Shown in pieces: positions 6,550 through 13,612 of a stretch of 13,612 bases of DNA. Position 1 is the first letter of the stretch. Every line of letters starts with the position of its first letter. Origin of the DNA: DATDRM01 sp035291705 (GTDB lineage: Bacteria; Chloroflexota; Anaerolineae; Anaerolineales; UBA4823); the NCBI GenBank assembly GCA_035291705.1, contig DATDRM010000208.1:1-13612 (forward strand). Reading direction: 5' to 3'. The notes beneath the pieces are model-generated. The model was not told the DNA's origin. It saw only the letters and a program-made list of their open reading frames with translations, and did not search any database. The position numbers and the translations under genes are program-made.

Positions 6550-7401
6550 CTACACTATATCCGCAAAAGTTCTTTCCATCCGCCTGAAATAGAACAATCC
6601 ACTGATCAAGATGACCAGAGCGATAGCCGCCGAAACGGTCACCATAGGGCCGGGTGCCGTATCGGTATCCAACAACGCCCAACGGAAACCTTCTACCACT
6701 CCCACCATTGGGTTGAGAGCGTACAACAATCGCCATTTTTCCGGAATTTTGCTGGAAGGATAGACAATCGGCGTGATATAAAACCACAATTGGGTTAGGA
6801 ATGGAATAATGTACCCAATATCGCGGTAGAGCACATTCATGGCGGAAAGCCAGAGGCCAATCCCCAACGCCGTCACGAGCGCCAGTAGCAAAAAGAGTGG
6901 TAGAGACCAGGCATTCGACGTCAGGCGGATGTCAAAATACCACATCATGCCTAACAATACGACAAATGCCAACAAGAAGTCCACCACACCAGCTAACACA
7001 GACGACAATGGGATCACCAGGCGGGGGAAATAGATCTTGGTAATCATGGTGCGGTTGTTGACTAACGAACGGCCGGCATCGGTGAGAGCTTTGGAGAAGA
7101 CGCCCCACGGCAAGAGGCCAGTATACGAGAAAATCGGATAAGGCACATTATCCGATGATACTCTCAATAATCCACCGAAGAAAACGCTGAACACGACCAT
7201 CGACAGGAATGGCTGCAGAATGGCCCAAGCCGCTCCCAGAACAGTCTGCTTATAGCGCACCTTGAGGTCCCGCCAGGTGAGGAAATAAATTAATTCCCGG
7301 AAAACCCACAGCTCACGCAGGTTGAGGGAACCCCATCCACGCGTTGGTCGCAGGATAAGCACTTCTTCTTTCTGCTTGGTAGAAATCGCTGTCTGTGTCA
7401 T
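6550..7401 (-). CDS. wzm: ABC-2 type polysaccharide export permease (Wzm/TagG family)
   Basis: 283 residues, an integral membrane protein that pairs with the downstream ATPase to export undecaprenyl-linked glycan. Seen: LRELWVFRELIYFLTWRDLKVRYKQTVLGAAWAILQPFLSMVVFSVFFGG (about 28-77), the family's cytoplasmic entry helix and first membrane span. About five more hydrophobic segments follow near 93-100, 127-157, 165-190, 196-215 and 253-272. The family pattern ITPIVYPSSKIPEKWRLLYALNPM lies near residues 209-232. The length is normal. The ATG at 7401 lies 26 bases after the fucose-synthase-like stop, with only a weak AGAGA ribosome site. Permease, ATPase and glycosyltransferase are nearly contiguous, a typical ABC-dependent O-antigen layout. 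Confident at family level. Confidence 0.92.
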   Translation of the reverse strand: MTQTAISTKQKEEVLILRPTRGWGSLNLRELWVFRELIYFLTWRDLKVRYKQTVLGAAWAILQPFLSMVVFSVFFGGLLRVSSDNVPYPIFSYTGLLPWGVFSKALTDAGRSLVNNRTMITKIYFPRLVIPLSSVLAGVVDFLLAFVVLLGMMWYFDIRLTSNAWSLPLFLLLALVTALGIGLWLSAMNVLYRDIGYIIPFLTQLWFYITPIVYPSSKIPEKWRLLYALNPMVGVVEGFRWALLDTDTAPGPMVTVSAAIALVILISGLFYFRRMERTFADIV

Positions 7402-7427
7402 CAGTCTCTAAGAGTAAAGGTGAAAAC

Positions 7428-8489
7428 CTATCGTAGAGTATCCCTTATCCCTTTTTCCTTGTTCTCCTGATACCATTCGATAGATTTACGCAGCCCTTCT
7501 TCAAAGGGCATTTGCGCTCGAAAACCGAAGTATTTCTCAGCCCGGCTGACATCCAGCGCGCGGCGTGGCTGGCCGTTCGGCTTAGAGGTATCCCAGACGA
7601 GCTTCCCGCTAAATCCGGTCAGGCGTACGACCATTTCCGCCAGTTCTTTAATCCGAATCTCGTACCCGGATCCCAGGTTAATTGGTTCACAGCCGTTATA
7701 CCGTTCGGCAGCCAGCAGAATCCCCTCAGCCGCGTCCTCGACATACAAGAATTCGCGCGTTGGGGAACCGTCGCCCCACACCACCACCTCTTTTTCGCCG
7801 TGCTCTCGGGCTTCCAGGCATTTGCGGATTAATGCCGGGATAACATGCGAGGTTTCAAGGTTAAAGTTATCCCGCGGCCCATACAGGTTTACCGGCAAGA
7901 GATAGATCGCGTTGAAACCGTATTGCTCTCGATAGACCTGGGATTGGATGAGCAGCATCTTCTTCGCCAGACCATATGGCGCGTTGGTTTCCTCGGGATA
8001 CCCTTCCCACAAGTTCACCTCCCTGAATGGCAACGGCGTGAATTTTGGGTAGGCGCAGATCGTACCAATGGCGACAAATTTATCAACACCGCGTTTCCAG
8101 GCTTCGTGAATCAGTTGCACACCCATCATCAGATTCTGGTAGAAGAACTCTGCCGGACGAGCACGGTTGGCACCGATCCCTCCTGCCAGAGCCGCCAGAT
8201 GAATGATAATCGTTTTCGGAGATTGACTGTCAGCCCCAGATTCTTGCTCGTGGCCGAGGAATATTTGTGCATCGTCGAATAGCCGCTGGATGGCGTTCAG
8301 GTCGGTTAAATCATACTGCTCGACGCGTGGGACAATGATTTCACGCGCCCTGCGCTGCTGCAGCTTTTCCACAACGAAAGTACCCAAGAAGCCAGCGCCT
8401 CCAGTAACGATGACCCGTTTGTTTACCCAAAAAGGCGCATGGCTTAATGCCGAAAGTTGTTGACTATACATCGTATCCGATAGATTCAT
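7428..8489 (-). CDS. fcl: GDP-L-fucose-synthase-like NDP-sugar 3,5-epimerase/4-reductase
   Basis: 353-residue extended SDR of the Fcl/WcaG group. Fcl turns GDP-4-keto-6-deoxy-mannose into GDP-L-fucose with NADPH. Seen: TGGAGFLG at 29-36, HLAALAGGIGANRARPAEFFYQN at 97-119, a hallmark of Fcl, GTICAYPK at 142-149, catalytic Y172-x3-K176, NLYGPRDNF near 202-210, and WDTSKPNGQPRRALD near the C-terminus, another Fcl signature. About 23 residues precede the first beta strand, more than usual, and an acidic/Ser insert lies near 78-92. The ATG at 8489 overlaps the upstream epimerase stop as ATGA; there is no Shine-Dalgarno match, so coupled initiation is likely. GDP-mannose 4,6-dehydratase is absent from the window. 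A related GDP-6-deoxy-heptose enzyme is possible. Confidence 0.85.
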   Translation of the reverse strand: MNLSDTMYSQQLSALSHAPFWVNKRVIVTGGAGFLGTFVVEKLQQRRAREIIVPRVEQYDLTDLNAIQRLFDDAQIFLGHEQESGADSQSPKTIIIHLAALAGGIGANRARPAEFFYQNLMMGVQLIHEAWKRGVDKFVAIGTICAYPKFTPLPFREVNLWEGYPEETNAPYGLAKKMLLIQSQVYREQYGFNAIYLLPVNLYGPRDNFNLETSHVIPALIRKCLEAREHGEKEVVVWGDGSPTREFLYVEDAAEGILLAAERYNGCEPINLGSGYEIRIKELAEMVVRLTGFSGKLVWDTSKPNGQPRRALDVSRAEKYFGFRAQMPFEEGLRKSIEWYQENKEKGIRDTLR

Positions 8490-9499
8490 TGGACAATAAA
8501 TTGTGCGTTTCGATAACGTTGGTCAAGCGGATCGCTGATGATCCCGGAGCGCAGGGTGTTCAGCACCTCGCGCACGCCATCCTCCACAGTCAAGTGGGTT
8601 TCAAAGCCCAACTCAGCATGTACTTTTTGAAACGATACGCAGATGTCGCGCATATCCCCTCCAAACGTCAAGTCCTTATAGCGAACGACTGTCTCAGGCA
8701 TACGTTTTAGGATCAAATTGACGATCTCATCTTTTGAGTAATTTCCTTCTTTTGATCCCAGGTTAAAGACCTGTCCCCGGACCATCTCCTCTGGCGCCTG
8801 CAACCCTAAAGTGATTCCAGCCACCGCGTCGCGGATATGCATAAACGAGCGTGAGTAACCCCGCTGGTAGATCAACAATTCTCGCTTCGAATAAGCTTCC
8901 AACACGAACTGGTTAATGATCAAATCGAAACGCATGCGGGGGGCAAGTCCGTACAAAGTCGCCAGGCGAAAGAGGAGGGGTGCGCAGGGAGCATTTGCCT
9001 GGGCTATCAGGTAACGTTCGGCATTGACCTTTGTCTCTGCGTAAAGTGACTGTGGGTTTAGCGGAGTATCTTCAGTAACCGGCTGTCCATCAGGAGATAA
9101 ACCATAGTTGCTGTAAGATGAAAGGTAAATGAAACGTTTTATTCCCAGCTCAACCGCCTGCTCGAAGGCGCGTTGTGTAGCTTCCACATTATAGCGCCAG
9201 GCGACCTGCCGACCGACTGCCTGGCAGGCCGGGAATCCAACGATCGCCGCCAAGTGCACGATGGCCTCCGGCGCAGGCCAATCTGTTCGAAGTGCAGAGC
9301 GAATCACACGCGGCTCCCACACGTTGGCTTTGAGGAAGTGGAAAGTCGGAAAGGGGAAATAAGCCAGCAGGGACTCGCCTCCAAAAAGCAAGTCATCTAC
9401 CACTGTGACCGTAAAACCCAGGCGCAACAAATGGCCGGTTAATAGTGATCCGATATACCCCGCCCCACCGGTGATCAATACGTGCCTTTCATTGCTCAT
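8486..9499 (-). CDS. NAD-dependent NDP-sugar epimerase/dehydratase (extended SDR)
   Basis: 337 residues. Seen: TGGAGYIG at 10-17, DDLLFGGESLL at 35-45, HLAAIVGFPACQ at 82-93, LSSYSNYG at 126-133, the catalytic Y153-x3-K157 pair, FMHIRDA for the sugar-binding part, and a C-terminal GDMRDICVSFQKVHAELGF. These features place it with nucleotide-sugar epimerases and dehydratases of the GalE-like extended SDR class, in the subgroup with an AAIVGxPAC loop. That subgroup has many uncharacterised members, so reaction and substrate are not assigned. The ATG at 9499 has AAGGA a few bases upstream and forms an ATGA overlap with the regulator's stop. Another ATGA overlap links it to the Fcl-like gene. The pairing suggests that both serve one sugar nucleotide or two sugars of one repeat unit (inference). 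Confidence 0.82.
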   Translation of the reverse strand: MSNERHVLITGGAGYIGSLLTGHLLRLGFTVTVVDDLLFGGESLLAYFPFPTFHFLKANVWEPRVIRSALRTDWPAPEAIVHLAAIVGFPACQAVGRQVAWRYNVEATQRAFEQAVELGIKRFIYLSSYSNYGLSPDGQPVTEDTPLNPQSLYAETKVNAERYLIAQANAPCAPLLFRLATLYGLAPRMRFDLIINQFVLEAYSKRELLIYQRGYSRSFMHIRDAVAGITLGLQAPEEMVRGQVFNLGSKEGNYSKDEIVNLILKRMPETVVRYKDLTFGGDMRDICVSFQKVHAELGFETHLTVEDGVREVLNTLRSGIISDPLDQRYRNAQFIVQ

Positions 9500-10008
9500 G
9501 TTTCCTTACTCTCTACACCGGTCCTTTTCGCTCCCAGCGATTCTGGCAGGTGGATGATCACCTTCAAGCCCCGTACCTCTAGAACTGGAACCTCTGCCGA
9601 CTCCAGGACGGAAATGCCCTGTTCGAAACAGGTCAACCGGCAGATATCGGCGATGTCACCTTCGCCATGGATCCGCACCGCACCGAAGCCAGCCCGCTTC
9701 ACATCTACCAGTGCATCCCGGACGCGCTCACGCACCAGGCGGTAAAGGTGCAGCGATTGTTCGATGTAATTCACGGTGAGGCGAGCGCGGAAAGCAATCC
9801 CTTCTGGAGTGATGATGTAGCGTAACTTCTTTCTTTGAGCACGTTTGACCTTGACATAGCCTTTTGCGATCAAGCGCTTTAAATGCCAGTTTACCGTGCC
9901 TACCGCAACTCCTAATTGCGCAGCCAGGGAAGCCTGGGTGACGTCCGGATCAAATTCAATATGCTCTAACAAAACCATCTCGCGGTTCGGATCAGGGGAG
10001 GTTTCCAT
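9496..10008 (-). CDS. Winged-helix transcriptional regulator (MarR/EPS-associated type), likely operon autoregulator
   Basis: 170 residues from the ATG at 10008. Residues 10-70 form a winged helix: first helix REMVLLEHIE, HTH at about 24-46 (TQASLAAQLGVAVGTVNWHLKRL), then a basic wing (KVKRAQRKKLRYIITPEG, 53-70). This closely recalls the EPS-associated MarR-type regulators found in polysaccharide loci. A long helix (74-100) and an extra alpha/beta domain of about 65 residues follow, with GFGAVRIHGEGDIADICRL and VLEVRGLKVIIHLPESL. That domain is not part of a minimal MarR and may sense a ligand (inference). It is the first gene after a strong promoter and an inverted repeat, so autoregulation is likely. 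A TTG two codons upstream (10014) is a weaker start. The gene overlaps the epimerase by ATGA. Confidence 0.85.
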   Translation of the reverse strand: METSPDPNREMVLLEHIEFDPDVTQASLAAQLGVAVGTVNWHLKRLIAKGYVKVKRAQRKKLRYIITPEGIAFRARLTVNYIEQSLHLYRLVRERVRDALVDVKRAGFGAVRIHGEGDIADICRLTCFEQGISVLESAEVPVLEVRGLKVIIHLPESLGAKRTGVESKET

Positions 10009-10020
10009 AGCCAACTCTAA

Positions 10021-10037
10021 AATTCAACAATTGAATT
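10021..10037. promoter_or_regulatory. Candidate operator: perfect 7-3-7 inverted repeat over the -10 region
   Basis: AATTCAA at 10021-10027 and TTGAATT at 10031-10037 are exact reverse complements around CAA. Two further flanking pairs match if one mismatch is allowed, giving an AT-rich dyad of about 23 bases. It covers part of the -10 box (10035-10040) and the expected transcription start near 10028, 13 bases before the regulator's ATG. A dimeric winged-helix protein bound here would block RNA polymerase, so the adjacent regulator is the natural candidate. The match is seen directly; the binding is inferred. Confidence 0.6.
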
Positions 10038-10062
10038 ATAACTCTTGTCCCGCTCTGGTCAA
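10035..10062 (-). promoter_or_regulatory. Sigma-70-type promoter of the polysaccharide operon
   Basis: On the minus strand TTGACC (10057-10062) is followed after 16 bases by a perfect TATAAT (10035-10040). Transcription would start near 10028, giving a leader of about 20 bases before the ATG at 10008. The promoter sits in the 73-base gap between the upstream membrane glycosyltransferase and the regulator gene. It is the best promoter match seen in the window, and the other gaps show nothing comparable. No terminator for the upstream genes was found in the gap, so read-through into the operon is possible. Confidence 0.75.
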
Positions 10063-10081
10063 GGGGTATTTGAATGCTACC

Positions 10082-12076
10082 TCACTGGCAGGTGCTCACA
10101 TCCAGCAACCATCGAAATCCCTCCTCGCCAGATATCTCCGCCAGCCTCTTAACACAAGGCTGCACCATGGCTTGCTGGTGCTCCGGAGAGAGCTTCTCCC
10201 ACCAAACTTCATCCAAATAAACAAAGGAATAGTTCGCTCGGGCGAGAGCAGCCGGATCGGGATTTTGGATCATCGCTTTCCAACCTTCAAGCGGTTCATA
10301 AAAGCCCGTGCTGCTTCGGACGGGATTTCCAAAAAGGGTAACCGCTCGAAAAGGGATGCGATCGATCACCTGAGAATCCTCTGGGAGCCGGTCCCAATAA
10401 CGCTGGCTGATCACCGAATCAACCGGCGTGACAAAATAAGTCAGCTGCGGTCTGGGAATAGCGATCAGTTGAATAGAAAAGAGTACCAGGCCACCAAATG
10501 TTGCAATTAAAAAACCTAAACCCAATAAAATTCGCCACAATTTATTCACCTTCTTCCAGGCCAACCAGGCGAGAGGAAATCCCAACATCATACCTAACAT
10601 TAAAGCCGAACCAGTCAGGCGTGAAATATCACGCTCACGTTCCTGATAATCCACCACCAACGGGATCACGAACCCTAACAGAACAGCCAGACCAAGCGCC
10701 GCTTGGATTGATTTCCTTCGCCGCATTTGGGTAAACCCCCAACCGATCGACCAACAAGCCAGAAGGAATATAGGACCCATTTCCATCACCGCCAATAAAG
10801 CTTGTCCCGCGTTGGCTAAGGAGAGTTCGCCAAGGTGAGCGGATAGGACTACAGGAGGCCACTGAAATGCAAAACCGGAAAAACCGTAGCTCTCGGCCAT
10901 GGTCAAGCCGAACCAATCTCCCACTATGCTTCGGATGACCCCCGTCAGCACCCCACCAGCCACCACCCCCAACCCTATCGCCGGAACCATCACCCAACCC
11001 CATTGCATGATCGATCGCCAGCTCCGCATTCGCAGTGCCTGCACCAACACCGCCACGGTCAGACCAATAACCACAAGCACAAACACTATCTCGGAGGTCA
11101 GGGCTAGAGAAGACAGAACCAAACCGTAGATCAACCCAGCGAGAGGAGTCCAATTTCGCCGGTAGCAAAGCAACAAGAGCAAGATCGTGAGCCACGGCAA
11201 AGCGCCGCTCCCTCCCAAGTTCATGGTCAGCGGATAAAATATACCGTTGATAAAAGCAAAGGGGAATGAAACCGGTCCGGCGCCTTCGATGACCCATACT
11301 CGCCCAAGATTTCGATACAGGTTAGGTCCTGTTTGCAACGCTGTACCCAATAGTTTCAGGCCGGAACCGATTTGCATCAGCCAACCCGGTGGCAGAAACA
11401 GCATCAACCAACGCGATCCGCCGCCGAACAGCAGTAAGAAACTCCCTAAGTAAGCCGCGGTATCACTCCGCACAACTCGGCGAATCCAGACCCAAAAGAG
11501 GATCACCGTCAGAGCAATGGTCAAAGCTTTAGTCAGGTCAAATGCGCTCCAAGGAAAGAAACCAGCGATCCGCACCAATTTGGCGGCGAATAGATGCAGG
11601 CCATAATGATACGCAAAGCTGAATTGCGGGTTAAGGTAGAAGTGCGGCGGGAAATCACCGGCAGCGATGGTCGATACCAAAGGCAGATTGTGATAGTCAT
11701 CAAATATGGCAAATCCTCGTCCGATAAGGGTCAAGAGCCACGTCAGGCCGAACAATCCTACCAACTGCGGCCAGGCATTTAAGTCCTTAAACTGGAACCA
11801 GGCTGTATCGCGATTGCGCCAGGCAATCAAGATGCCGGAAATTAATACCAGGAGCGCTGCGGCCCAATAAGCTAAGCTAAGTTGCACGATTTGTCCCAAA
11901 ACATTGCTTAGGACGATTTCAAGGGCCAGGCCCAATCCCAGTCCCACCACCAGCCGTTCACTAGATCTAACCCGAAAAACCTGTGCAGCGAGCAACCAAC
12001 CGCCCAGCCACCAGAAGCTACTGAGCAAAATCCAGATGATGATATCGACAAGACTGCCCGTTCTACTCCAATACAT
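10082..12076 (-). CDS. Multi-pass membrane protein, GT-C-type glycosyltransferase (putative)
   Basis: 664 residues with many hydrophobic segments, about a dozen, between residues 10 and 540. An extracytoplasmic-looking domain of about 120 residues (544-664) follows. In the first large loop FAIFDDYHNLPLVSTIAAGDFPPHFYLNP (122-150) places two adjacent aspartates (D126, D127) after the first membrane spans, as GT-C enzymes do for metal or substrate binding. YHYG at 156-159 follows. The C-terminal part reads VTLFGNPVRSSTGFYEPLEGWKAM and YSFVYLDEVWW, a pattern of large bacterial GT-C-like proteins from memory. It may transfer a sugar from a polyprenyl-phosphate donor outside the membrane (inference). 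The ATG at 12076 has TGAGG upstream (GAGG at 12084-12087, spacing seven). It begins 16 bases after the preceding membrane protein. Exact GT family not assigned. Confidence 0.65.
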   Translation of the reverse strand: MYWSRTGSLVDIIIWILLSSFWWLGGWLLAAQVFRVRSSERLVVGLGLGLALEIVLSNVLGQIVQLSLAYWAAALLVLISGILIAWRNRDTAWFQFKDLNAWPQLVGLFGLTWLLTLIGRGFAIFDDYHNLPLVSTIAAGDFPPHFYLNPQFSFAYHYGLHLFAAKLVRIAGFFPWSAFDLTKALTIALTVILFWVWIRRVVRSDTAAYLGSFLLLFGGGSRWLMLFLPPGWLMQIGSGLKLLGTALQTGPNLYRNLGRVWVIEGAGPVSFPFAFINGIFYPLTMNLGGSGALPWLTILLLLLCYRRNWTPLAGLIYGLVLSSLALTSEIVFVLVVIGLTVAVLVQALRMRSWRSIMQWGWVMVPAIGLGVVAGGVLTGVIRSIVGDWFGLTMAESYGFSGFAFQWPPVVLSAHLGELSLANAGQALLAVMEMGPIFLLACWSIGWGFTQMRRRKSIQAALGLAVLLGFVIPLVVDYQERERDISRLTGSALMLGMMLGFPLAWLAWKKVNKLWRILLGLGFLIATFGGLVLFSIQLIAIPRPQLTYFVTPVDSVISQRYWDRLPEDSQVIDRIPFRAVTLFGNPVRSSTGFYEPLEGWKAMIQNPDPAALARANYSFVYLDEVWWEKLSPEHQQAMVQPCVKRLAEISGEEGFRWLLDVSTCQ

Positions 12077-12083
12077 TAATAAA

Positions 12084-12087
12084 CCTC
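12084..12087 (-). promoter_or_regulatory. Ribosome binding site of the 664-residue membrane protein gene
   Basis: GAGG (within TGAGG on the minus strand) is seven bases before the ATG at 12076. It lies inside the 16-base gap after the preceding gene's TGA, consistent with one transcript for the two membrane proteins. Confidence 0.6.
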
Positions 12088-12092
12088 AGCGG

Positions 12093-13612
12093 TCACTCTA
12101 TTGAACAGGAAAAGAAAGGGATATCCGATCGAAATAAGGCGGGCGATTGCGAGTTGAGATAGAAGATTGCAATACTTTCCAGGTAATCCTCAGCCAGGTA
12201 TCCAAGTACGATTACCTCTGAGCCATTCGGGAAAGAAGCCGGCACACTTTTTAGAGGCAGGATCACATGGACATTTTGCGGTCCAACCAGGAAAAACTCT
12301 AGCCGATCGCAACTCCGAGCGATAAAATCCGGCCAGCTGTGCGGTTCTCCATTTCCATCTTCGTAGTAACGTGGGTAGAACGCCCGCCCTTTTATCAATA
12401 CAGATTGTTCGTCGCCCAAGACGGTTTCCAAGGACATCTCACTCTCCGCTGGTATTTCCTGCCAGGCGCCTGATTCCATGAGTACCTTGGTCAATTCAGC
12501 CTTCGATTGGTTAGAAAAACGCGTTGGGATAACTATCTCCGCGATCGGCAATGCGCTCCCGGATAATAGAATCAAAATCATCGTCCCCATCAATGCCTTA
12601 GGGGAAGGCAACAGACTTTCAGCCCCCGTTTGCGTCGAGGATTCTGAAGGAGTGTATCCAACTGATGTAGATATTGTGACTGCATCTAATCTACCACCAG
12701 AATACGTGGACAGGATCCATAGCGTAGCTTCACTTATACCGATCCCATAATAGAGAATTCCCGCCCAATCCCCAGGTAGAATGAAGCGCCATCCTGAAAT
12801 CCGAGCCAGGGCGTTGGTTAAACTGTAAACGATATTGACCAGCAATGGGACCAGCCCTAAAAAGCGATGGCGTTTCCATGCCACGCCGATGCCTAACGCA
12901 ATGAACAATAAATTTAATGCCAGGTAAACTTCTGAGCCCTTGGGCAGTTCCCCATCCCAATGGAACCAATAGGGGACTCTCTTAACATACGTGGAAGCGC
13001 TTTCCCATTGCAGAGAGGTTGGCAAGATGATCACACTGAATATCTCATTGCGGATGAAGTTCACAAGAACTGACCTCGCCAAATAGCCGGGACGATCGAG
13101 CACCGACCGCGCGATCAGGCTGGCCAACCGCTGTGAATACTCCGCCTCCGTCTCCCCAGGCAACTGCTCATCATCGATCGCTTCAGGGGTATCTGTCTGG
13201 TGGCGGGCCAAAGTGCTCAGTTGCGAAGTTTCGTCAAGCACAATGCTTCCTGTGATCTGCCAGTTCCGCCACAGCCAGGGGATCAATACCAGCGCCACTC
13301 CTGCCACAAGCAGGAGAGATGTTTGCAGCCAATGCCCAAAGCGCCGCAATGAAATGACTCCTAATAATATTGGGATAGATACCAGCAACAACACCTGGGG
13401 ACGGATCAACATTAAAACTCCCAATAACCCCCCGGCCAACAAAGGCATTGAACGACGCTTACCTGGTTCTTTCAGCCACCAGAATATCAGCAGAGCAAAA
13501 AGAACCACGCCCACCGTTACCGGAAGGTCTGTCATCAACAGCTTGGCATGAGATACATTGATCACATTGGATAATGCGATCGCGTTTTTCTCCCTCAAGA
13601 TAATAAAAATGG
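12093..13612 (-). CDS. GT39/GT-C-type membrane glycosyltransferase, 5'-truncated by the window edge
   Basis: The frame is open through the right edge (about 505 residues visible), so the true N-terminus is outside. A TTG at 13598 is an in-frame codon only, not a supported start. The visible part begins within the membrane domain: NVINVSHAKLLMTDLPVTVGVVLF resembles the loop and LTDLP-type span of protein O-mannosyltransferase/ArnT-like (GT39/GT83) enzymes. Further spans include PLLAGGLLGVLMLIRPQVLLLV and SLLLVAGVALVLIPWLWRNW, the latter ending in the WRNW pattern common in this class. After the last span an exported beta-rich domain includes GRAFYPRYYEDGNGEP (about 12350-12395) and DRLEFFLVGPQNV. 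Probably transfers a sugar from a lipid carrier on the outer face (inference). The catalytic aspartates would lie in the missing N-terminal part. Confidence 0.72.
   Translation of the reverse strand, partial: IFIILREKNAIALSNVINVSHAKLLMTDLPVTVGVVLFALLIFWWLKEPGKRRSMPLLAGGLLGVLMLIRPQVLLLVSIPILLGVISLRRFGHWLQTSLLLVAGVALVLIPWLWRNWQITGSIVLDETSQLSTLARHQTDTPEAIDDEQLPGETEAEYSQRLASLIARSVLDRPGYLARSVLVNFIRNEIFSVIILPTSLQWESASTYVKRVPYWFHWDGELPKGSEVYLALNLLFIALGIGVAWKRHRFLGLVPLLVNIVYSLTNALARISGWRFILPGDWAGILYYGIGISEATLWILSTYSGGRLDAVTISTSVGYTPSESSTQTGAESLLPSPKALMGTMILILLSGSALPIAEIVIPTRFSNQSKAELTKVLMESGAWQEIPAESEMSLETVLGDEQSVLIKGRAFYPRYYEDGNGEPHSWPDFIARSCDRLEFFLVGPQNVHVILPLKSVPASFPNGSEVIVLGYLAEDYLESIAIFYLNSQSPALFRSDIPFFSCSIE

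Noticed and set aside
8486..9499. Assignment of the epimerase as GDP-mannose 4,6-dehydratase (gmd)
   Set aside because: It has TGGAGYIG and AAIVGFPAC instead of the GITGQDGSYL-type start of Gmd, and lacks other Gmd hallmarks.
10009..10014. TTG start of the regulator at 10014
   Set aside because: The only Shine-Dalgarno-like AGAG would touch the TTG directly; spacing is right for the ATG at 10008.
9896..10510. Plus-strand open frame of 204 codons crossing the regulator start, the promoter and the end of the membrane protein gene
   Set aside because: It is antisense to two well-supported genes, runs through the promoter and operator, and shows no recognisable domain or membrane pattern.
1..13612. 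Mobile elements, CRISPR arrays, tRNA or rRNA genes, defence systems
   Set aside because: No transposase or integrase reading frame, long terminal repeats, spaced repeats or tRNA-like cloverleaf was seen. The genes form an uninterrupted collinear glycan locus.

Overview
The window is one leftward-reading block of a surface-polysaccharide (exopolysaccharide, O-antigen-like or S-layer glycan) locus. All twelve supported genes lie on the minus strand, so transcription runs from position 13612 towards 1. Two genes are cut by the window edges: the membrane glycosyltransferase at the right and the NeuB-family synthase at the left. No rRNA, tRNA, CRISPR array, transposase or integrase was seen, and no gene-free stretch exceeds about 75 bases. 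The host is a bacterium of moderate GC. The GT-C proteins with exported C-terminal domains, the wHTH regulator and the heptamer repeat resemble, from memory, Anaerolineae-type Chloroflexota. That assignment is an impression, not proof.

Right part (10082-13612): two multi-pass membrane proteins of GT-C glycosyltransferase type, 16 bases apart. Each has a long hydrophobic region and a soluble C-terminal domain. They probably use lipid-linked sugars outside the membrane.

Junction (10009-10081): a near-consensus sigma-70-type promoter, TTGACC-16 bp-TATAAT, reads leftward. A 7-3-7 perfect inverted repeat overlaps the -10 box and the expected start of transcription. The first gene after it encodes a winged-helix regulator of the MarR/EPS-associated kind, so an autoregulated polysaccharide operon appears to begin here.

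Central part (3683-10008): regulator, NDP-sugar epimerase, GDP-fucose-synthase-like reductase/epimerase, ABC-2 permease (Wzm type), ABC ATPase with a Wzt-type C-terminal glycan-binding domain, then a capsule-type GT-B glycosyltransferase. Four junctions in this operon are 4-base start/stop overlaps (three ATGA, one GTGA), which points to translational coupling.

Left part (1-3686): a SAM-dependent methyltransferase, a PseB-type UDP-GlcNAc 4,6-dehydratase, an RmlD-like 4-ketoreductase and a NeuB/PseI-family nonulosonate synthase. No aminotransferase lies between dehydratase and synthase. Either the missing steps lie to the left, or the 4-keto group is reduced rather than aminated, giving a 7-hydroxy-9-deoxy nonulosonic acid.

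Working model: the SDR enzymes make deoxy sugars, the glycosyltransferases assemble a chain in the cytoplasm, and the methyltransferase may modify it. The ABC transporter, with its glycan-reading domain, exports it, and the winged-helix protein sets the level of the operon.
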